64,000 bases of DNA from Adiantum capillus-veneris (lineage: Eukaryota > Streptophyta > Polypodiopsida > Polypodiales > Pteridaceae): the NCBI GenBank assembly GCA_014529385.2, contig CM043957.1, positions 69,000,503 to 69,064,502 of the forward strand, read 5' to 3'. Both the position numbers and the translations under genes were made by a program. The notes below the pieces were generated by a model that made no database searches, was not told where the DNA came from, and was given only the letters and a program-made list of their open reading frames with translations. This document shows positions 57,924 to 64,000 of the stretch, one piece after another (the first letter of the stretch is position 1; each line of letters starts with the position of its first letter).

Positions 57924-60900
57924 TTTGAGCTAGGATGCCATGGCGTGGGCAAGGTCCCTTGGAAGGGAGGAAGAGAATAGGGCCGCAAGGCCACAAGAGC
58001 AGCCCCTTCCATGGCGGACTCAAGTTTGCATGACACCGTGTGCAATAACCCTAGCAAGGGAGGAAAGGGATGACTTTGATCTGCACAAAAATCGGCCAAG
58101 ATTACGCTTGAAAAGTGCACAATGGCAAGAGGGAAGAGTTTCGTTTCTGTGTTGACCCCATTCGATCACTGTGGTGAACGCGATGTTTCCCTGCTCCTTG
58201 GCGCAGACTGCCGCCATCTCCATGAATTTTCTTGAGGTAATTTACACATGGTGGGCGCCCTAAGGGTGCCCTAAGGTCACCCTAAGGGACTTATCCCACA
58301 ACAAACCATCAGACATGGACAGCGAGTAGCGGGCACCGATGATGAGCAACATGTAGGTCATACGATGGCAAGAGAAGCCATGTGGTGTTTTCATGGAATT
58401 GAAGATCTGGGTTTCAAATTTGCAGCTGAACCACCAAGAGTGTTGATCGTGGAGAAAATGACATCAAGCAATGGATTTCGCCGATTTGTTTGGCTACGAG
58501 CCAATCACACTTGACAGTAGACCGGTAGGGTTTCGACACAATTTGGGATTCACGCCAGGTGAAGCTTCATGTCATTCGACTTTCAAGTGATCGAACACAC
58601 GTAGGCAACCATGCAAAGTGTTTTCAGCAAGGGCATCGCCCTAGGACGGCAGGCAAGGCCTTTTGTGAAGTACTCCAACAAGGTTGGATTATCAGGTTTG
58701 TGCTTTCACGTTCTTGCAATTTTCATAGCAATGTGTGCAATTGTAATGCAGAAACATGTAATTATATTAATCTTAGCTATCTTTCCCTGAGAGACTACCT
58801 ATGGGTCAAGTATGGCCATGGTCAATACATTATGTCCACTTCAACTGGTCATTACCACCATATGGACTAAGGAGCAAGGCTCCACCGAAGATAGCCCATA
58901 CAAGGGTTTTAATGGCTCCCACGAGGCAACGTTGCCTCGCAATACAAGTAACTCAGAATGGCATATACTGTATACGGTAGTGGTAATTGGCAAGGCCAAT
59001 CGGATCGTTCACAGACACTCATGGCCATGATTTGTGTAACCCAACTCGAGCATTGAATTGATCACAAGTTTCCAATTTTCTTGTGAATCGGGCAAGGCCC
59101 TTGGCAACAAGAAGTAGATCATCTATTGCACCAATCAACAGTGTCTGGAAAATCATTTCTTGGTTTTCTTTTTGCCTGCAAATCATTCAATTTTTGGGTC
59201 GGCAAGATTTGTTGGCAGGTGTACTTAATGAGGTACGCAGTTGATTTTTGTTTATTGAGCATCTGCTTGATAGCTATGATATGCAACAAACATGCATACA
59301 CTTAAGGCACGCAAAGCAAAAGTATGGCTTGTGAAAATTACTGTAAGCACCAAAATTGATTGGTTTAAAGATTGGAATCAAGCATGGCTTGAGTACCAAC
59401 CGCCTTGCTTCGTAGCACGGCTTCTCAGCGGTTCAATTTTGATGCAAAAGCATAGCAAATTTGCAATGTTTTGGAGTCTCAAGGAGATTGGCACATTCTA
59501 TCAACTTGATGAAGCGGGCAAGTTTCTCGGCATGGCCGACTCCTTCTCACTGTTTCTAGAAGCTAACAGAGGATGCTTGCCCCACAGTATTGGCTAATTT
59601 TAGTTGAAATTCTCGACAAGGTCGATTCTTTTTGTCATGATATCTATATGTCAATAGCCGCATCGGTTGGCTATTAGCAAGGCTTCAATTTATGCATCTT
59701 GCATTGAGACTCCCCACGTTTGGCATATGCTATGAGCATACAAACTTTGCACGGGTCTGGCAAAATGCCTGCAAGTTATTTCATTATGTACAAGACATGC
59801 ATATATGATATAACAAGACGTATGTGCATACACAAAAACTCTCTCGCAAAGCAGATATGGCTACGAGCTAGTTTGGAGTGAGTTTTTCCTTACAAATTTC
59901 ATTACAACTAAAGCCCAAGTTAGTTAATTCTAAGTTTTTCTTGTTTTTCCATGTTTACACTTTACTTGGCGACTATTGTTGTTGTGCAAAGCAATGTGCT
60001 TTGGCAGTTTTACACGAAGCAAGGCTTCTCCCTTGTGCCGAGATACTGCCCCTTGACTTGGAATCAAGGGCATTGGCACACAAGTATGGGGAATCAAGGG
60101 AATTGGCACCTCACAACATCCCTACCAACCTAGACTATGCAAGGCACTTATGGTTTTGGCTATTACATTTGAGGTTATCATTGTAGCCAAGGGCTTACAA
60201 TCCTGCATGCAAGGCATGCTAGCTAGGGGGATTCAATTCTATTGCCTCATGAATTATTCTACTGCCTCATTAATTACGCTTCCGCTACCACACTCGCAAC
60301 TCTGTCAGAGACAAGATACATTATGGATTGTTTCACATGATATTCACTTATGTTTCTTCGATTGTTGTTAAAACACAACACCACTAAAAGGAACCTAAAT
60401 CTAGACTTCATTCACTGGCAAAGTGCCATATTTAAGTCTTTTTCGTACAGATGCAATCCCATACACGGTAGGTGGGTCAAGATGTGACTTGTGTTTTCTA
60501 TTACCTCTCTCAATGAGAGCGTTACACAGGCAGATTGATGCATGCTTATAGGATGAGTTGCACGCTAGGCATAAGATGCAAGAGAGCATGGGAATAGACT
60601 ATACATGTCATAGTAGTTTAAGAAAGCTTCCTCAGCCCAGCATGCTCTCTCTTTATTTCTATTTTTCCTAATTCTTTAAGGGAATAATGCAAACCTACTA
60701 AATAAGATTTTTGGATGTGAGTCGTTCTGAGTAAGATGCTCTAACTCTCAACCAGAAAGTAGCAAAGACGCCACCAAAGGTTCATACATTGAGCACTAAG
60801 TGACATAAGGGCTATGAGCCACAACGGCTAAGAGCCATCTATTTTTTCAACATGGTAAGACCCAATTGTTTGCATTCCTTGGGTGATTGCTCTCCAGTTT

Positions 60901-62264
60901 TAACAGATTTACCCAGGGGACTACCCATCGATGATAGTGGACAACCAAGAGTCTTGCCATTAATATTGTTTTGGAAGCGACGCTCGAGTTGAGTGTATAA
61001 TCCTCTTAAACTCACATCAGCTGATCTATACCACGGAGTATAGATACAGTAAACATTTCAAACAACATGGCTATCCATAAGATTTAGGAGTCCCACTCTA
61101 CGTGGATATCTAGCTCTCTCTATAGCACTACGAGTGTCTATGGAAGCACAGTTTTAGGGTAAGACCCAACGGATGATTACTAAATCACTCCATAGGCATT
61201 GAGGATCACAACTTGATCTATCACAGTTGTACTTTCAAGGAAAGAAGTTCACAATCTACCATGGGGTAGTGGACAAATTCAACTTTTCTAGTTGATTCCA
61301 AAGGGATGTTTCAGCTCGAAGGCTTTCATCCAGCTTGCTCCTTAGCCATGTGACAAGGTCATGTAAGAACCTAGCATTCTAAGCAAGTGTTGTCACTTTC
61401 TCCTTTCATTGTTCATCAAGATACCATGCTAGGTTTGATTCTTGTTGAAACAGTTAACAGACCTACATGGTAGGGTTCTGTCTGGCACATGTTGTCGCAT
61501 GGGATACAACATGGCCTAGGAACTCAAGGAGTTTGGTTTAGACAATGTGGAGAATGGATAATGAGGGTCTCTCTCACACATGTCGCATCCGTGTTTACAG
61601 TTGCCTCCACACCCAAGTACATCTTGTACTTGCAAGATGTTCTTTTTCTAGACATCCTTAAATAAGACGTATTCCACATGTGGAGAATATGAGTCTCTAG
61701 GACCGACATTGGTGATGCTATTTCAAATTATGTGTCACGACGATGTTCCTTGGTACTGGCCGAATTCGTTTTCTAGATCATTTTTTGCACGTCGTATCAG
61801 GAACAATTTTAGTGGCCAAAAATTGTTGGGTACTTAGAACGACTTGTTAAGGTTACATGTGTTACTAAACAACATTAACGGATGGTTGCTTAGGTATATA
61901 GCACGGCTATGTGTTGTTTATGAAACAGTTTCATTGTTTGTAACTCAAAGTGATTAATGTTTCACCTTCTATTATGGTTCAAACGTTTCAGCATGGCTTG
62001 CAAATGATTACAACAGAACCTATTTAGTTTCTTTTTTGAACTATTTACATTACTTTTCAATGTGTGCTAGGAGAATCACATTTTCCATCAGTATTGGCAA
62101 GGATGGTCATCACTATACATGTTCGGATCTGTTTTTGCTAAATGCATGCACACTAGTGTTATGGGCCCTAGTGTTTAGCAAAGGCTGATTCGGAGCGGCA
62201 TGCATATTCATCACATTAATTGCTTATGAAGCATTTTGCACTCTATCTGCAGTATCACTATGAG

Positions 62265-62345
62265 ATTACCTTTGGATCTACCAATCACCAATAGACGTCA
62301 TGGCTTGGTTTGGGTGCTTGTGGATCTTTCAAGTTAATGGTTATT
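62265..62345 (+). pseudogene. Integrase-core-like remnant in the LTR element
   Basis: LDLPITNRRHGLVWVLVD followed by a stop resembles the first-Asp region of gypsy integrases (LP-T--GH--VWVVVD). Too short to be sure; no other motif is preserved nearby. Confidence 0.4.
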
Positions 62346-63020
62346 ATGGCCATTGTTGATTCTTCAGCAATGTTGTACGATCTTGTGATCCCCATTTACC
62401 AGTCATTTGGGAAGACTGTCTGTAAATCGTGGAAAAAAACACCTCAGTACTGTCAGTTATCCAAGGGGATAAGTAGATTACCAAGTGTAATCTTGTGCTA
62501 AATGATATGCAAAGTGCGTATGTTGGCACCAAACAATCCCAATTAGTAAGCATGTATTTCTCAACTTTAAGTTTTTTTTACCATAAGTTAAAGCATGTTT
62601 GTGACTAGGTGTAGTCTCTTCATGTATAAATTAGGTTCTCAACCTTGAACACTAGTTATGGCGGGGTTGTTTACTGATGAAATTGGAAAAAAAGTCAAGG
62701 ACTTAAACTTGGCCGATGAGTTATGTAAGCAAGTGAAAGTGAAAAGAGTACTCTTTTGGGTACATTTTTGTGTGATAACACGTTTAACATACTCATGTGT
62801 GTTCTAAATTGAGTCTACACACTATGATTGGATAGGAATCGGTAACACAAGATGGTTGCAAATGGACAACAATGTGGAAAATCAAGATGTTACTCTTGGT
62901 TTCATTGAGCCTCCTGCTGAACCGTGTTCCGGTCAAACAAACAGCTGGATCCATGAAGGATGCCACTATGGAAAACATTAGTGTATCATCACTCTTGTTT
63001 TTGAGGACGAAAACGCTTCT

Positions 63021-63035
63021 CTAAGGGGGCAGTAA
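63021..63035 (+). other. Polypurine tract
   Basis: AAGGGGGCAG immediately before the 3' LTR; the start site for plus-strand DNA synthesis in LTR elements. Confidence 0.75.
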
Positions 63036-63178
63036 TGTCATGCCAAGGGTAGGACCAGGCAGGGCTAAGGGCCAAGATGGACATGCAATCAAGGGGGTCT
63101 CTATGTTTAGCAGGCCAAGGGCCTATATAGAGCATGGTTTGGTGGAGATTAGCATGTTCCAGTTCCCTATGCCTTTCA
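63036..63178 (+). repeat. 3' LTR
   Basis: 143 bp, TGTCATGCC to CCTTTCA. Contains CCTATATAGAG, a TATA-box-like word. Confidence 0.85.
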
Positions 63179-64000
63179 ATCCTGCCTATGCTTACTTTGT
63201 GATTTCCTAGCTTAAATTCCTACTTATGATAAAAATTAGGCCGCGGGTCGGCAATGCTAAAAGCTACAATTTACCATGATATGCTTACATCAATGCGTAC
63301 AGCTCTTACCTATGGTTGCAATGCAACAGACGTCACTGCAACATGACAACCGACAAGGGAGTAGGAAGCATGAGAAGGAGAGAAGTGAGCGTCGTTTGCT
63401 CATGCTGTGTGTTTCTTATCCGTAAAATCAAAAATAACTTTACAAAATTGACTTTTCTACCTTAGCCAAGGTTTCTTTGGTCAAAAACTAATCACCTGGG
63501 AACTCTAACTAAGAATAGATTGATACAATCTGGAAGCTTATAGCTCCGGCTCATCGATTACAATATCCACTTGGCAAATAGGAGTTATAATATTCCGATT
63601 TATCAAAAGAATAAGTGTGTTTATAATAAAGCTCCTGAAAAATGCTACATGGATTAGCTTGCTGCTAACAGCTTTTGCGTGCCATGGCGCATAGAGCTTG
63701 GTCCAGACCCCTCGAGTCTCGAAACACCCCACGATGTGGTTCTTTGGTGCAAAAGATGCTTGATTTGGCCATAATCTGTCCCCGAAACATGGCCTTGCAT
63801 GGAAAACTCCAATTTTTCGACCACAATCCGGTCAATATATTTCGACAAAAGAGAACCCCGGTCTCGAGAAAAGCTAGAGACCGAAAATTGATTTTTGGTT
63901 TTTTGGCGAGTATGATTTTAGTTTTCCAATGAGTGATTTTTCTCATGTACGATGGATTCTGCTCATTATGGGGTCTTAAAAATGTCTTTTTCTAAAATAA
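63179..64000. other. Right edge, nothing recognised
   Basis: Non-repetitive within this window and without a convincing gene. Short overlapping frames on both strands around 63540-63946 look like chance. Confidence 0.35.

Larger units (their letters stand above)
57660..63178 (+). mobile_element. LTR retrotransposon with 143-bp LTRs (gutted, gypsy-like)
   Basis: Both LTRs are 143 bp, start TGTCATGCC and end CCTTTCA. The first is followed by a primer-binding site, the second is preceded by a purine tract. Flanks are ATCCC (57655) and ATCCT (63179), a near-perfect 5-bp target duplication. The 5.2-kb interior has almost no coding frame left. An integrase-like piece (DLPITNRRHGLVWVLVDLSS, about 62274) and a C-terminal FEDENA-type word near 63000 hint at a gypsy origin. 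It fits a decayed or non-autonomous (LARD-type) copy needing another element's enzymes. Confidence 0.85.

Noticed and set aside
59292-60371. Short plus-strand frames as gag of the LTR element
   Set aside because: No zinc knuckle, capsid pattern or continuity between frames could be found.
1-64000. tRNA, rRNA, telomere repeats, bacterial operons
   Set aside because: No cloverleaf, ribosomal or TTTAGGG-array pattern was noticed; no Shine-Dalgarno-led gene series.

Overview
This is a transposon-dominated stretch of a land-plant nuclear genome. Ty1/copia and Ty3/gypsy LTR elements, a degraded PPR gene and a degraded plant-type carboxylesterase all point to plants. A fern or other early-diverging lineage is my guess from overall style only. 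No intact ordinary host gene, rRNA or tRNA was recognised.

The left 35 kb is a nest. A Ty3/gypsy element on the minus strand (gag about 33.5 kb, protease/RT to 31.4 kb, RNase H and integrase 4.0-2.1 kb) has been cut open twice. A Ty1/copia element (1-2080, plus strand, 5' part outside the window) sits in its integrase region. The main discovery is at 4050-31385: a 27.3-kb DNA transposon bounded by imperfect terminal inverted repeats starting AACACYATTTTAGAT, flanked by the direct repeat TTGT, and inserted into the gypsy RT-RNase H junction. Removing the insert and one TTGT restores the gypsy reading frame.

Within that giant element are: a long transposase-like reading frame on the plus strand near the right end (27733-30957, one frame split by two single stop codons); two HAD/FCP1-like phosphatase-fold genes (5901-6758 and 7116-8297, minus strand) that have lost motif-I aspartates; an unrecognised minus-strand gene (17907-19095); subterminal GGTGTT/AACACC hairpins near both ends; and very large arrays of a palindromic satellite (core CCCTATGGCC-N4-GGCCATAGGG). 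A 2.63-kb segment with one such array and the 5' part of a phosphatase-like gene is present three times in tandem.

From 34.8 to 46.5 kb lies a non-coding mosaic of three repeated modules (here called E, A and F) in many direct copies, then in inverted orientation after 45.1 kb. From 47.3 to 49.8 kb are decayed host-gene copies (carboxylesterase, PPR). From about 50 to 55.6 kb is a very AT-rich, frameshifted but recognisable Helitron-like Rep/helicase, followed by a GIY-YIG nuclease-like remnant. Three diverged 290-bp repeats each ending in a palindrome follow. At 57660-63178 is an LTR element with matching 143-bp LTRs, primer-binding site, polypurine tract and near-perfect target duplication, but almost no surviving coding capacity. 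The last 0.8 kb holds nothing recognised.
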